The position numbers were made by a program, and so were the translations under genes. A stretch of DNA of 64,000 nucleotides from Lingula anatina (taxonomy: Eukaryota; Brachiopoda; Lingulata; Lingulida; Lingulidae): positions 7,257 through 71,256 of the forward strand of contig NW_019775849.1 in the NCBI RefSeq assembly GCF_001039355.2, given 5' to 3'. The notes below the pieces were generated by a model. It was not told the DNA's origin. It saw only the letters and a list, made by a program, of their open reading frames with translations, and did not search any database. Shown here piece by piece: positions 1 through 14,473 of the stretch. Numbering within the stretch: position 1 is the first letter of the stretch; the number at the start of each line of letters is the position of its first letter.

Positions 1-183
1 AATTACCGTGCTATATTATCTATGTTTTATTATTATTATTTTTTATTATTTTTATTTTTATTATAATTGCTGTAACCTTATCTCTGTACATTTTCATTTT
101 ATTTGTAATTCCCCCAAAGTTTCATTTTAAGTCTTTTCTCTCCATTTTATTAAAAAAATTCATGGTGTATTGACTTTATTCTC

Positions 184-229
<46 letters not shown>

Positions 230-373
230 AAGTTTGCTTAACTGATGAAGATCGTCTTGCTTACATGCAATTTAGTGTATCAAACATACTTTCAATTTTG
301 TTTTATTCCACGTGTTTTATTCTTGTTATTGTTCACTGAATCACTTATTACACCTGTCTGTGAGATATATCAG
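1..373 (+). other. Intron tail of ankyrin gene with (AT)n
   Basis: No coding exon is seen. The last 130 bases resemble the introns that precede later ankyrin exons (compare 13270-13400), so this is probably the intron upstream of the first visible ankyrin exon. A pure (AT)n microsatellite lies at about 186-225. Bases 371-373 (cag) are the left target-site duplication of the element that follows. Confidence 0.6.
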
Positions 374-3300
374 TAGTCCGTGGGCCAAATACCGAAACCC
401 ACCCCCCCCCTTAGTGATTTTCGTTCACTATGTTTTTCTGATAGCTTAGGTCCTTAGCTTTTATTTTCTGCTTGTTTGCCATTAAACTAGTGGTGGGTGT
501 GTGTGCTACAGCCGTTGCCATGGTAACACACGGGTTAAAAATTGACATTACTGAGACCAACAAAATCTAAAATATTTCAAATTCATAAACTAAATAGAAT
601 TCAAAATCATTCCAGACATGTAGTCTATGATGTGCACTATACTTAACGATGAACAAAATTTTCCAAGATGGAGGCAAATCCAAGATGGCGGCCAATTTTT
701 GCTCTTTTTAAAGAAATTTTGATAATTTTTAATTATTATTTAATTATTAAAGAATTGCAATATCTGAGATATTTTGATGCACCAGTATAGCATGAAATCT
801 CTTCTTTCTGCCTGTAGTGTTTGTTCAAGGTGCAATCTTTTTATTGAGATGAAAAATCCTGTAGCCCAGTAGACTAAAATATGACAGCAATATTCCTAAT
901 TTCATCTTAAGTTTGGATGAGTACTTATGTTTTAAAAGTGCTCATCACTACTAGATGTGTGGTCATGTAAAATTATTAAAAAAAGAAAGATCAAATGGTC
1001 AAAAATAAGCGAAGACTAGATAAAAGACATATAATACCCCATAATAAATGCAAGTCACTCACATTTGACCTAAGAAATCACACAAAGTTTCATGTACATG
1101 CTAATCACTCACATTTGACATGGGAAAGAATACTTTTGAGTTGAAGTACTAATGTATTCTGTCGCATTTGAAAGAAATTGCTGTCAGTGAGTATAGGGGA
1201 CTATTTATTTATGACCGGTATGATACACTTTAGCTAAGAAATTGATAGAAAATTATATTCCAAAAGAATGTTACTTAGATTGATTTTATTAATCTGAACC
1301 TCCCCTTTAGCGACTCTTATTTACTACTATATATTATATACTATTAGCTTACATCCTAAGATCCCATTTTCTGCTTGTTTTCTATTCTATTTACCCAGCC
1401 ATTGCCATACTAACACAGGGGTTCGAAATTGACATTTCTGAGACTAAGAAAATTTCATACATTTCAAATATATTATCTTCAACAATAATGTAAACTTATT
1501 TAAAATATGAAGACATCTGTATTTGTGGTATGATGGCAAAAATCCAAGATGGTGTGATTTTTTTCAAGATGGCAGCAATATCAAAATTGCGGCCAATTTA
1601 AGCTGATTTCTTAACCTGTTTCTACTGTTAGTAACTAATGTTGAAAATTTAATAAATTTAATGGGATCGAGAAATGTTAAGTATTTTGATATCCATATGG
1701 TATTTAGTATTTACTTACTGCTTATAGTGTTTGTTATTCCAATAACTATCATTTTAAGACAAAAAAAAACTTGAAATCCAGAATAGCCCCAACAAATCCT
1801 GGGTGATTTACTTTGGTATATGCTGCTGTCCGAACTTCAAATATTGTACATTTTTCTCCAAAATTGCCTTCTTTCTATCTGTATTTATTCTTTTATTCTT
1901 TTGTTATTGTTATTCCCTTTGGATGTATTGAATTTGAATAATATGAAGCCAAGATCGTGACCATTTGTAATAACTCAATATGGTCTACAAGTATTTAAAT
2001 TACCATGTGGTAGATTGCTGAAATTATTTGATCACCTCTTACCATCTATTGGGCAAGTTGAATGACTCACAATAGTCTGATTTTGAGTGAAAAGCAACTA
2101 GTTTGCAAATATAGATGGTGATTTTGCATTTCTATACAATTATGTTTTAAGTAAAATATTATAAAAAATTATATTATATGTTCAATTGAAGTTAGTGGAT
2201 ATATTGATTTTTTCCCAAAACTTGGATATAATTTTACCTCTCTAGCAGTTTAAAGCTGAGTTATGGCATATACATGTAAATGTTTTATTCCATTTATTCA
2301 TATAGATGAACACCATCTTAGATTGTAACAAAAACTCGGTTTCAGAGGTAACAGCAAATCTTAACTGGCTTTACAGTGATCATTCTTCAATAAAAAAGAC
2401 TAAGCCAAGACAATTCATCCATTTCCAAAAAGCTTTAATCCTTAATCCATTTAACTAAATATGGACAAGTGTTTCTGTGGAAGCAGTGTAGAAAGGGCAT
2501 ATTTGATTGTAATTAACTGCACAAATTTTAGAATTACTTGTTTCTTGCACTGTTTAATGTCATTGCAGCAAAATTCATACCTGCACTGTCATGGCCATTT
2601 GTGGCCCTAATGAATTTTGGAATGGCCAAGTAAATATAATTTGGCCGAAAATCTTTTGAAAATTAATTGCCAGTGAATCTTAATGAATAGAAATTATTTA
2701 CATTTAGATAATAGCCTTATAGGTTAATTCAGTTTATCAGAAAAAGCAAAAGAGGCATTTTGAAACGAAAATGTAACATATATTCGGTCAGCACAGCAAT
2801 ATGTATAAACGATGTTTTGTGATGGCCACCATGGATTTCAGGTTTTATTACACTAAAGAAGTTATGGAAGTAATTATCACTGTAAACAGTAATTATGCAA
2901 TTCTGTTCATATCAGCGTATCCAAAAAACTAACATTTTTTAATTCCAATGCTGCTTTCAAAGTTTACAAAAAGGTACTTTCAGTAATAAGAAGAAAATTA
3001 ACATAGATTTATCGCAATCTTGGATTGGCTGCCATTTCAGAAATTTAACTATGATTATTTTTTCAAATAATTTTATTAATAACTGAGGTCCAAATCTAAT
3101 TTTTAAAAAAAAGTTTACAATACATCAAGTTCATATATTTAAAATACATGGCAATTCAAAGGTCTCAGAAATTATAATTCTAAAACCCCTGTGTTACTAT
3201 GGCAACAGCTAATACTGTCCCACCTATCACCTATTACATGGCAAACAAGCAGAATATTTGAACTTAGGTCCTAAGCTATCAGAAAATCATAGTGCATAAA

Positions 3301-4817
3301 AATTGCTGATAGGGCTGAGCTAGCTTGAGTTTATTGAATTTTATTTTGTATCGGAATAATGTATTATATAATTTCATGTATAAGCAAATTGGCAGCCATT
3401 TTGAATTTTGAAAGTCATAATGCAATCTGAATTAACACAATTTATAGAAAAGGGTCCTAGATCCCTATTCAGTACACCTAAAAGTAATAAAGAATGTAAT
3501 TTGGGATGATTAATATGGCATCTTTCCAGTTAGGTAGGCCGTATGTAAAAGTCATGTTTTATGGCAGCCACCTTGGATTTCAGGATTTTACGTCAAAATT
3601 AAAAGGTTACATCTTCAACAATCACTTTAGGCAGAAAGCAGAAGCTTTTTGCCATTACGGAACATCAAACCACATGCCGCATTGCAATTCCTTAATTATT
3701 AAATATAAACTCAAATATAAAAAAATTCCCAACATTATTCAAAAATGAGCAAAAATTGGCAGCCATCTTGAATTTGCTGCCATCTTGGGGCATTTTGATG
3801 ATTGTGAAGTATAGCACACTTTTTTCTTTACACATCTGGTATAATTTAGAATTCCATAATTTTAAATGCATTTGAAATATTTAATTTTTATTTTTGGTCT
3901 CAAAAATATTAGTTTTCAACCCCAGACATTACCATGGCCAACAGCTCTGTTACTCACACCCACCACCAGTTTAATGGCAAACAAGCAGAAAATAAAAGCT
4001 AAGGGCCTAACCTGCCAGAAAATCATAGTAAACAAAAATCACTAATGGGACTTAGTTGGTTGGAGATAATTAAAATAAATATTCTGTTGGAAGAATATAT
4101 TATATCAATTTTAGCCAGTGTGTATAAGCATATTGGCGGCCATTTTGAATTTTGGAAGTCTTAATGTAATCAGAATTAATGCAAATTATTATGAAAAGTC
4201 CTAAGTTCGAATTCAGTTATTAAAAGCAATAAAGAATGACACTTTGATGATAAATCTGGCATCTTTCCAGTTGGGACAGCGGAATCTAAGAGACTTGTAT
4301 TTTGGCCGCCATTTCAGATTTCAGGATTTTACAACAAAATTAAAAGGTTGCATCTAAAACAAATACTGTAGGTCACAAGTAGAGACTGTATGCTATTCCA
4401 GTGCATCAAAACATATCCCACATTCTTATTCCTTTATTATTGAATAAAAACTCAAATATTAAAAATAATTAAAATTGCTCAAAAATTAGCAAAAATTGGT
4501 CGCCATCTTGAATTTACAGCCATCTTTGGAAATTTTAAGGATCTTAAAGTATAGTGCAGCTCTTAAACTATACATCTGAAATGATTTTGAATTCCATTAA
4601 TATAATATATTTGAATTATTTAATATTCTTTTAGTCTCAGAAATTTCAATGTTTAATCTGAGACGTTACCATGGCAAAGGCTATAGCACACCCACCCACC
4701 ACCAGTTTAATGGCAAACAAGCAGAAAATAAAAGCTCAGGACCTAAGCTTTCAGAAAAACATAGTGAATGAAAATCACTAAGGGGGGGGAGGGAGGTCTT
4801 CATTGGCCCATGGAGTA
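374..4817. mobile_element. 4.4-kb foldback/TIR element with nested inverted repeats
   Basis: The outer ends are inverted copies: the left starts tagtccgtgggccaa and the right end, reverse-complemented, starts tactccatgggccaa. The arms stay alignable for several hundred bases (about 374-790 against 4470-4817). Related blocks recur inside: forward near 1300-1620, reverse near 3130-3330 and 3880-4150. Each carries the same phrases (ttgccat..taacac, ctgcttgtttgcc, aagatggcggcc). The element is flanked by cag at 371-373 and 4818-4820. The paralogous intron at 13391-13415 shows the uninterrupted site with a single cag, which supports a 3-bp target duplication. The longest ORF is 80 codons and resembles nothing known, so the element is non-autonomous. 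Its right end lies 29 bp upstream of an ankyrin exon. Confidence 0.8.
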
Positions 4818-4846
4818 CAGGCACTGAAAACATTGTGTATCTTCAG

Positions 4847-4945
4847 GATGATCGTACACCACTTCATTACGTTGCTGTGGGTGGCTACAGCAATGTAGCA
4901 ACCGAACTTTTGTACCACAAAGCTGATCCTTGCAGTAAGGATAAG
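4847..4945 (+). CDS. Ankyrin exon 1
   Basis: One 33-residue repeat beginning DDRTPLHYVAVGGY and ending DPCSKDK. Acceptor tatcttcag, donor gtaggt. The last helix is slightly degenerate (LLYHKADP instead of LLxHGADP). It lies 29 bp downstream of the 4.4-kb element. Confidence 0.85.
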
Positions 4946-7900
4946 GTAGGTTTGTATATGCTACCTAAAGTATAACTTCTCCTCATTACATCTATATTGT
5001 ATTTTTACAGGCATACCTAATGGGATCAATTCTTGCTAACTAAAAATATTTCATAAAATGTTAATTATATGTTTATGTATCTGTAATGAATGTTGTTGAT
5101 TGTTTAGAATACTCATTGTTATTTCCGTACGATGAGATCACGAAATATAACAAAACTGGGAAACTTTAAACTGCATCATTTCATTGACGTGCTGGTTCAC
5201 ACTGAGTGACGTACTACATTTATTCAGTTTGATAAAATAAACGCCATCTTGTCTCCCTGCAGTTAAGCCTCGGTCACAACCGGACGCACGAATTTCAGGA
5301 TCGTACGTCCCCTTCGATTTTTGGGTGTTGCGGAGGCCGTGGAAGTCGTAGAGGTAGAGGAAAGTCTGCCTTGCGAGTTGCAAGTGCCATATGAGATGTC
5401 CTTTCAAGCAGGGACGCTAATTGCAAGGAGCGATGGCCGTGGAAACTGTACACATTTCTTGAGTTTTTCTTGCTGCCTGTATACGTGGCGCACACTCACC
5501 ACTTACGAAGGGAATGCAACGCACGGCGATAGTAATGGCCTTTTGCGTCAGTTTTGCTTCACACTTGCCTCACACTTTGTGGTGACATACTGACAGCGTA
5601 CGTCAGTTTTCCTGTTCTCCTCTTCTTTCTTCTTCCTCCTCCCTTTTTTCTGCTATGTAAGCTTCTTTCTCTTGCCTTTTGAAACTAAATTGAGAAAAAT
5701 TTTGAAAATTTTGAAAATTGTTGTACACTTTACACAGTCGACGTTCATTGTAAAGACACGAGCGTGCGTCGTGAGCACGCCTTTTATACACCAGGCGTGG
5801 GGATGACGCACGTGCGACGCATTCCCGGTGTGCTCTCGACCTTTTTCGTTAGATGTGAGGGCGTGCACCTTACTCAACACGCATAGGACACTTGCTCCTT
5901 CACTGCTTGCGACGTGCGTCTTGCACAACGCGCGTCTCTCTTGCTAACTCCGTTCGAGGGGAGCAAGTTACGCTTGCGGTCTCGTTGTTCGCAGGCTATT
6001 CATAGAATCCTTTGGACATGTCCAACATCCTCCGTACGTGCTTACGGGATGTCTGCGAACTCAAAATTTCGTAAGAAAGACTTGCGTGGGACGTGAGATT
6101 CTGCGCAAAATTTGGACGCAAACAGCCCGTAAGAGCCCGTACGGCCGGTTGTGACCGAGGCTTTAGATGCACCACGACTTGGCTGTACTGCTGTTGGTGG
6201 TCGAATATATTTTGAACTTGATTTTTATTCACTGTACATAAATGTTTGGTTATTGTTTAATTGTATCATTTGTTACACCTTTCTGTAAAGTATGTTGCTA
6301 ACTGTAAACAATGTGACTCTTCAGTATGGTCGCACACCACTTCATTATGCTGCTGCGGGCGGTCACAACAATGTAGCAGCTCTACTCATTCAGCACGGAG
6401 CTGATCCCTGCTGTGTGGACAGGGTAAGTTGATATTTGGTTAATTTTATTACGCAGTCATACCAAATGAGGTCAGTAATCGGTATAATTAAACATTTAAA
6501 AAACATTCTCATTTATAAACTTTCTTTGTGTATTTTTAATTACAGGGTTAATACTTAATATGGAATGTTATTTTTTGGCGAGTAAATTTTCTGCAAAATA
6601 TATGTTTTCTCTCACACTATTTTAAATCCGAAACTGAAGTGCCACTCCACGTATAACCAGGTGTGTTACCTATCTACCGCACAAATCTCGAAACTATTGA
6701 TGCATGCAGTTGCATGTTATATGGTCAGCAATGTGAGAGGTGGTCTTTTTGGCAATTTCTGCCCTTGTATAAAAACGCAGGGTTTGGCCAAGCTTTGGCC
6801 TCATTCTCAACGAATTGAGCCAGGCTTTACAAATCCTGATAACTAAAAATGGCGGACGTACATGAAAGAAAAACCGCCTAATCTTTTAATAGTCTCTCCG
6901 CCTCTCACACGCCTCCCCACACGTCGTCCCTGCGGGGTACAGTAATTAAATCTCGGCTCCGTTCGCCATGCGGAAGCTACCTGAGAAATATTAACACACA
7001 CACACACACACACACACATAAATATATCAGTTTGCTAAATGATTAAGATCGATTGTTTATAGGCAGTTTAGTTCATCAAACATACATTCAATTTGATGTA
7101 TTGCCTGTGTTTCATTTTTTTATTGATCATTGAATCAGTTGGTAATCTGTCTGTAAAATAAATCGGTTACTGCAAATATTGCGTATCTTCAGGATGATCG
7201 TACACCACTTCATTACGCTGCTGAGGGTGGTTACATCGATTTAATAGCTTTATTAATTCAGCATGGAGCTGATCCCAACAGTAAAGCTTGGGTAGGTTTG
7301 TATATGCTTCTAAAAATATAGTACCTCCCCCTAGATAATTTTCAATATGTAGACATACCTTATGAGATCGGTACTTGGTAATTAAACATTTTAAATTCAT
7401 TGCTTGTAAACAATACATTGAATCCTCTAACATTTTAATGATACCTGAATCTAATTGTAGATTTAATTTGTCACTGTTTAAAATGCTCGTTATGATTTCT
7501 GCATGATAAGATAAAGAAAAATGACAAAACTGGGAAACTGTTAACTGCATCATTTCATCGACAAACTGATTCACACACTATGTGATGTATATATTTAATG
7601 TACTAAAATGATGAACTGTAAAATGTGTCACATCTTTGATGAACTGCTGTTGGTAGGCTAGTATATTTTTTATTTGGTTTTATTCCTTATAAATCACTAT
7701 ATATTTTAATTGTTAATTAAGTATTTGGCCCATCTGTGTGCAAGATACAGTGTATATCGGGCTCAGAAAATATTGTGTATCTACAGGATGACCGTACCCC
7801 ACTTCATTACGCTGCTGACGGTGGTCACAAAGATTTTGCAGCTCTACTTTTGCAGCACGGAGCTGATCCCTTCAGTATTGCTTGGGTAGGTTTGTGTATG

Positions 7901-8668
7901 CCACTTGAAATACAGTTCCTTCCCATAATCTCTATATTTTTTTCATGCAGTCATTCCTGAAGCGATCCGTTTTGAGTAAATGAAGATTTTAAAATCATCA
8001 ATTTCTGTAAGATGAGATCACAAAAAATTACATTACTGGGAAACTGTAAACTGCACCACTTTATCGACGAACTGGTCTACACACTGTATGATGTACTTTA
8101 TTCAGTTTGATAAAATGAACAGCATCTTGTCCACCTGCAGTTAGGTGTACCACGACTTGGCTGTACTGCTGGTGGTCGAATATATTTTAACTTGTTTTTA
8201 TTCACTGTACATAACTGTTTGGTTATTTTGAATCATTCGTTACATTTCTGAATCTTTCTGTAAAATATGTTGTTAACTGAAAATGTTGTGACTCTACAGT
8301 ATGGTCGCACACCACTTTATTATGCTGCTGTGGGCGGTCACAGCGGTGTAGCAGCTCTACTCATTCAGCACGGAGCTGATCCCTGCTGTGAGGACAAGGT
8401 AAGTTGATATCTATAGTAATTTTCATTATGGTGTTATGAGAACAGTACTCAGTAATTAAACATTAAAAAACCGTTTAATTTGTAAACATTATATGTGTAT
8501 CTTATAATACTTGATGCTAATATGTAGTCATTGTGGGTGTTATGTATACATTTGGAATAAACCCCCTCCGCGATGTTTTGTGTAATAAGAAAAAAATTTA
8601 AAAATTGGGGAACTATAAACTGCCATTTCTACAGTGATATACCTGTATGTTCGTACACACATTGCATG

Positions 8669-8719
<51 letters not shown>

Positions 8720-11700
8720 AAAGATTGCCTTGTTTTCATGCAGTTTAGTGCATCAAACACTTTCAGTTTTGTTTGATTTCCTGTGGTCGAGTTTTGTCAC
8801 CATTCATCATTCATTGAATCAATCAATACATTCCTTCGTGAGTTACGAGTCACTGAAATAATTTGTATTTTCAGGGTGGACGTACACCACTTAGTTACGC
8901 TTCTGAAGGTGGTCACATCAATGTAGCTTCTTTGCTTTTGCAACGTGGAGCAGATCCCAACTGCAAAGCTAGGGTAGGTTTATTTATGCTACTTGATTAT
9001 AGCTCCTTCCAATAATCTTTATCTTTTCACAATGTAGACATACCATATGGATCAGTTTCTTGGTAATTTGAAAATTTTAATTCATCACTTAGAAACATTG
9101 CATGTGAATCCTTTAATGATTTTATGATACCTGAATCTATAGTGGATATTATTCATTATTGTTTTTAATAGTCTGTGATTTCTGCATGATGAGATCACGA
9201 AACATAACAAAACTGGGAAACTGTTAACTGCATCATTTCATCGACATACAGATTCACACACTATGTGATGTTTATATTCAACAGAATAAAATGATGAACT
9301 GTAAAATTTATCACATCTTTGCTGAACTGCTGTTGGTGGTTTAGTATATTTTTAATTTCGTTCTATTCCCTATAAATGACTATTTTAATTGTTCCTTAAA
9401 CATTGGTTCATCTTTGTGTAAGATGCATTGGTTACTGAAAATATTAAGTATTTCAGGAGTGATTGCATTGAATGTCATTGTACATTTTAATCATTTGGTA
9501 CACCTTTATATAAAACATTTTGTTTAATTAAAACATTGTGACTCTTCAGTATGGTCGCACACCACTTCATGATGCTACTGTGGGTGGACACAGCGATGTA
9601 GCAGCTCTACTCATTCAGCACGGAGCTGATCCCTGCTGTGTGGACAGGGTAAGTTAATCTCTATAATTTTTTGTGTTGTCATTCGGCACCTGTTTAGAAC
9701 AGTACTCAGTAATAAAACATATGTAAACTTGTTTTGTGTAGGGGTGTTCAGGCGCTTTGCTTCACATCCAGTGTTGTTATGGCCGGCTAGTCCGTAAGGG
9801 CGAAAGGTGAAATTTAAGTGGCTTGCCGGTGACCCGTAGATCACTCAAGTCAACCTCTCCTCCCCGTGGTACACCCTGGAAACTAGGTCCTAGCGGGCCT
9901 AGGCTAACGAGGCTCTGGCTAAGGGACGGAAAACCCTGACATAAAACCTGCCGCGGGGGGGGGCAACAACCCTCCCGGTTCAAATTATTGTTACAGAAAC
10001 CACAAAAACTTCTACTTCAATTAGGATCTCAGTGTATTCGAGTCAAGACCATGACACTATGACCACTTCTGATGAAAGCCCACCCCCGGAAGTCAGGAGT
10101 GCGAAGTCGGATGCACTGGGGCCCAAATCCATCCTTCGTGTTGGGTCATGGAATGTCCGCACAATGTTTGAGACCTCCAAAACAGCTCAAGTTATCAATG
10201 AGATGAAGAGATACCGACTAGACATCCTGGGTATCAGCGAATGTCGTTGGATAGGATCAGGGCGTCTCACGACAAATGACGGCTCACTTATCCTGTACTC
10301 TGGACACGAGAGCACACACAGTCATGGGGTAGCCATCATTCTCTCTCGAGAGAAGGCCAGAACTCTCATGGAATGGGAACCTATCAGTGAGGGGATTGTT
10401 AGAGCGCGTTTTGACTCAAAGTACTGTAAACTCACTATCATTCAGTGCTACGCACCAACTAATGACGCTGAGGCTGATGTGAAGGAGGACTGGTATGAGC
10501 AACTACAAATGGCAGTATCAAGAGTCCCACAGCATGACCTACTCCTAGTCATTGGTGACCTTAATGCAAAAGTGGGAGCTTACAATTCTAACTCTGAGAG
10601 AGTGATGGAACCCCATAGATGTGGGGTGATGAATGAGAACGGGGAACACCTGGTTGACTTCTGTATGAACAACAGGCTGGTCATTGGAGGAACCATTTTC
10701 CCGCACAAGACCATTCATAAGCTCACTTGGACATCACCTGATGGAACCACAACAAACCAGATCGACCACATCATTATCAATGGCAAGTGGCGAAAGTCCC
10801 TTAAAGATGTTCGAGCTTACCGGGGAGCTGATGCCAACAGTGACCACTTCCTTGTCGCCTCCTCCATCAGGCTGAAACTCCGGAAGGTCATTCCACAGAG
10901 TCAACAACGGAAGCGGAAACAGCTGGACATCTCCAAACTCAAGTGTCCTCGTACCAAGACTGCATTTGTTCTCGAGTTGAAGAACCGTTTCGGCACTCTA
11001 GCAAGAGAAGATAGGATTGAAGCAGACAATGTCAGCCAGAAATGGGATACCATCCAGAGTACTTACTGCGCCACAGCAGAAGCAGTCCTTGGCTTCAAGA
11101 AGAAGAAGAACAAGGAAAGGCTAACACCAGAAACATGGAAGCTTATTGATGAAAGGAGAATCCTGAAACAGAAGCTGTTGAACACCAAATCCCCTAGGCT
11201 CGTAGAACAAGACAGAGCAGCCTACAAGAGCAAGGATAAGGAGGTGAAGAAAAGTGCTAGGAGTGACAAGAGAGCCTTTGTGGAAAAGCTAGCTAGTGAG
11301 GCTGAACAGGCTGCAGCATAAGGTGACATGGGTACTGTCTACAAGATCACCAAACAGCTCAGCGGAAGCCACAACAACAACCATTCTGCTCCGGTGAAAG
11401 ACAGGAATGGCAACACCATGTCCACAGAGTGTGAGCAAGCAGCACGGTGGGTTCAGCACTTCAAGGAGGTCCTTAACCACCCTGGCCCCAGTGAACCAGC
11501 TAATTCCACACCCACAGATGGTATCCTGGACATCAACACAGATCCGCCCACCAGAGAGGAAGTCAGGAATGCTATCATTGCTATGAAGAACGGCAAAGCT
11601 TCTGGCATTGACAACATCCATGCAGAAATGCTGAAAGCTGATGTTGGCATGGCCACAAACTTGCTGACTGACCTCTTCAGTACCATCTGGGAGAAGGACA

Positions 11701-14405
11701 CGATACCAGACGATTGGACAAAGGGTCTCATTGTAAAGCTCCCCAAGAAAGGCAACCTCCATAAATGTGACAACTGGCGTGGAATCACTCTCCTATCCAT
11801 CCCCAGCAAGATCTTCTGACGAGTTCTGCTGAAGCGTATTGACCGAGCCATTGACTCCAGACTCAGAGAGGAGCAAGCAGGATTCCAGAAAGGCAGGGGA
11901 TGCATTGATCAGATCTTCGCCCTGCGCAACATCATCGAGCAGTGCCTGGAGTGGAACACGCCTCTTTACATCAACTTTGTCGACTTCAGGAAAGCCTTTG
12001 ACAGTGTGCATCGGGAGACATTGTGGAAAATACTGCTGTCATATGGTGTACCACCTAAGATTATCACTCTAATCAGCATGTTCTATAACCACTTCCAATG
12101 TAGTGTTATCCTGGACAATACCCTGACGGAGTGGTTCCCAGTGGATTCAGGTGTACGTCAAGGCTGTATCTTGTCCCCAATTCTCTTCCTTGTAACCATC
12201 GACTGGGTCATGAGAAAGACAACATCCGACAAACCCAGAGGCATCCAGTGGACTCTCCTATTATATCCCAGCCAGAAGACCTTGACTTTGCCGATGACCT
12301 AGCCCTCCTGTCCTCCAAACACAGCCATCTCCAGGAGAAGACTGACCGTCTGAGTAGCTTTGCTGCACAAGCGGGACTTGCCATCAGCACCATCAAAACC
12401 CAGGTCATGTGCATTAACAACAGTACGACAGCACCTATTACCGTCAGTGGGAAACCACTTGAGTCTGTCGACGACTTCACATATCTGGGCAGTCTAATCA
12501 GCAAAGACAACGGGGCTCAGAAGGACATCAGGGCAAGACTTGGCAAGGCCCAGAGTTAATTCGCTAGACTCCGCATAATCTGGAAGTCAGAGCAGTACAG
12601 CTTACACACCAAAGTCCATCTTTACAACAGCAATGTGAAGTCTGTTCTGCTCTACGGGTCTGAATGTTGGAGAGTTACAAAGTCTGACATGAGCAGAGTA
12701 GAGTCCTTTCATAACAGGTGTCTCCGCAGGATCTGCCGCATATTCTGGCCAAATAAGATATCCAACCATGACCTGTACATACTGACAGGGAGCCAGAGTA
12801 TTGTAGGGCAGATCAAGCGACGGCGATTTAAATGGCTCGGCCATGTACTTATGATGGAGGAGAACCGAGTACCAAAGGTAGCTTTGAGATGGACACCACC
12901 CGGAAAAAGAAAGAGAGGAAGGCCCAAGACCACCTGGCGCCGAACAGTGATGGCAGAGCTGAGGGAGGGGGGGGGGGGGCTTACATAGCGACAGGCCCAG
13001 GACGTAGCCAGAGACAGGGCCAAATGGAAGGAAGTGACTGTGGCCTTATGTCCCACACGGGACGAAGAGCACTGATGATGATGATGATTTGTGTATCTTT
13101 TACTTGAATAATACGGGTATCTAGCTTACGTTTGATTATGGATTTTGAATAATATTTTAATAGCCCAATGTTTTATGTTATAAGTTCATAAAAATAACAT
13201 AACCTGAAAACTGTTAGCTGCCATTTCTACAGTGGCATACTGGTACACACATCGTATGATATATGTATTCAATTTGCTAAACTGATAAAAATAGTCTTGC
13301 TAATAAGCAGTTTAATTTATCGAACATACATTCAATTTTTTTACGTGTTTCCTTCTTGTTATTGTTCATTGAATCATTTATTACATTTGTCTGAGATATT
13401 TCAGGCACTGAAAACATTTTGTATCTTCAGAATGATCGTACACCACTTCATTACGCTGCTGAGGGTGGTTACATCGATTTAATAGCTTTATTCATTCAGC
13501 ATGGAGCTGATCCCAACTGTAAAGCCTGGGTACGTTCGTGTATGTTACTTGAAATATAGCTCTTTCCCGTAATCTTTCAATTTTCAATATGCAGACATAC
13601 CTTATGTGATCAGTACTTATTAATTTAACATTTTAAAATTATCAATTGTAAATGATACATGTGAATTGTCTGATATTTTAATGATACCTAAATCATTTAC
13701 GGATTTAATGTATATTGTTTGAAATAGTCCTTGTTATTTCCCTTTGGTGAGTTCACGAAAAATAACATAACTCGGAAACAGTAGACTCCATCATTTCATC
13801 GACACACTGAATCACACACTGTGTGATTTATTTACTCAATGGACCAAAATAATGAACTGTGAAATGTGACAGATATTTGCTGATCTGCTGTTGGTAGTCT
13901 AATGTAATTCAAATTTTGCTCTATTCCGTATAAATTACTTTATTTTAAGAATATTATTACCCCTTATTTTTATCATCCAGATAGCGAAAATGAAGTGTTT
14001 CCTGCATCAATGTTTGTGCTGATTAAAAACAATGAAAAAAAAACGCTGGAAAATATAAAATATCGGCGTTTATATTTCTCGTTCAAATGTATAAGCATAT
14101 AGACAATGCAAAGCTTTAATAGTCAATTTTACACCTTTCTACCTGTATTTTGAGGTTAAATAGCACTCGGTATGGGATATAACATGAGTGTTGGGGGTGG
14201 TGGGCTCATGTCCTAGTTAGATTCCACTTTACCAAAAGAACACGATTCAGAGCTGGGCCTCTGAGGGCGTGTGTTCTTACAGCGCCCCTTGCAGAAATGA
14301 CAGCGGCTCTTAGAGTGTGTTAGGTTTTTCGCCTTTATTATGAGCAACGATTGTCTCTGATAGGAAGGTAGGTGTCTCGCCTGCCTGGTATGTGATTTAA
14401 AGTCA

Positions 14406-14473
<68 letters not shown>

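Noticed and set aside
5138-6232. Several 60-90 codon ORFs on both strands
   Set aside because: They lie inside a CpG-rich MITE and overlap each other on opposite strands, with no splice context.
8573-8861. Two plus-strand ORFs with repeated YI residues
   Set aside because: They are translations of the (AT)n microsatellite in two frames.
11289-12510. Long minus-strand ORFs (157, 150, 100 codons) opposite the LINE
   Set aside because: They are antisense shadows of the reverse transcriptase frame, with no conserved motifs of their own.
12832-13107. ORF with poly-Gly and poly-Met
   Set aside because: Out-of-frame reading through the poly-G tract and the (gat)n LINE tail.
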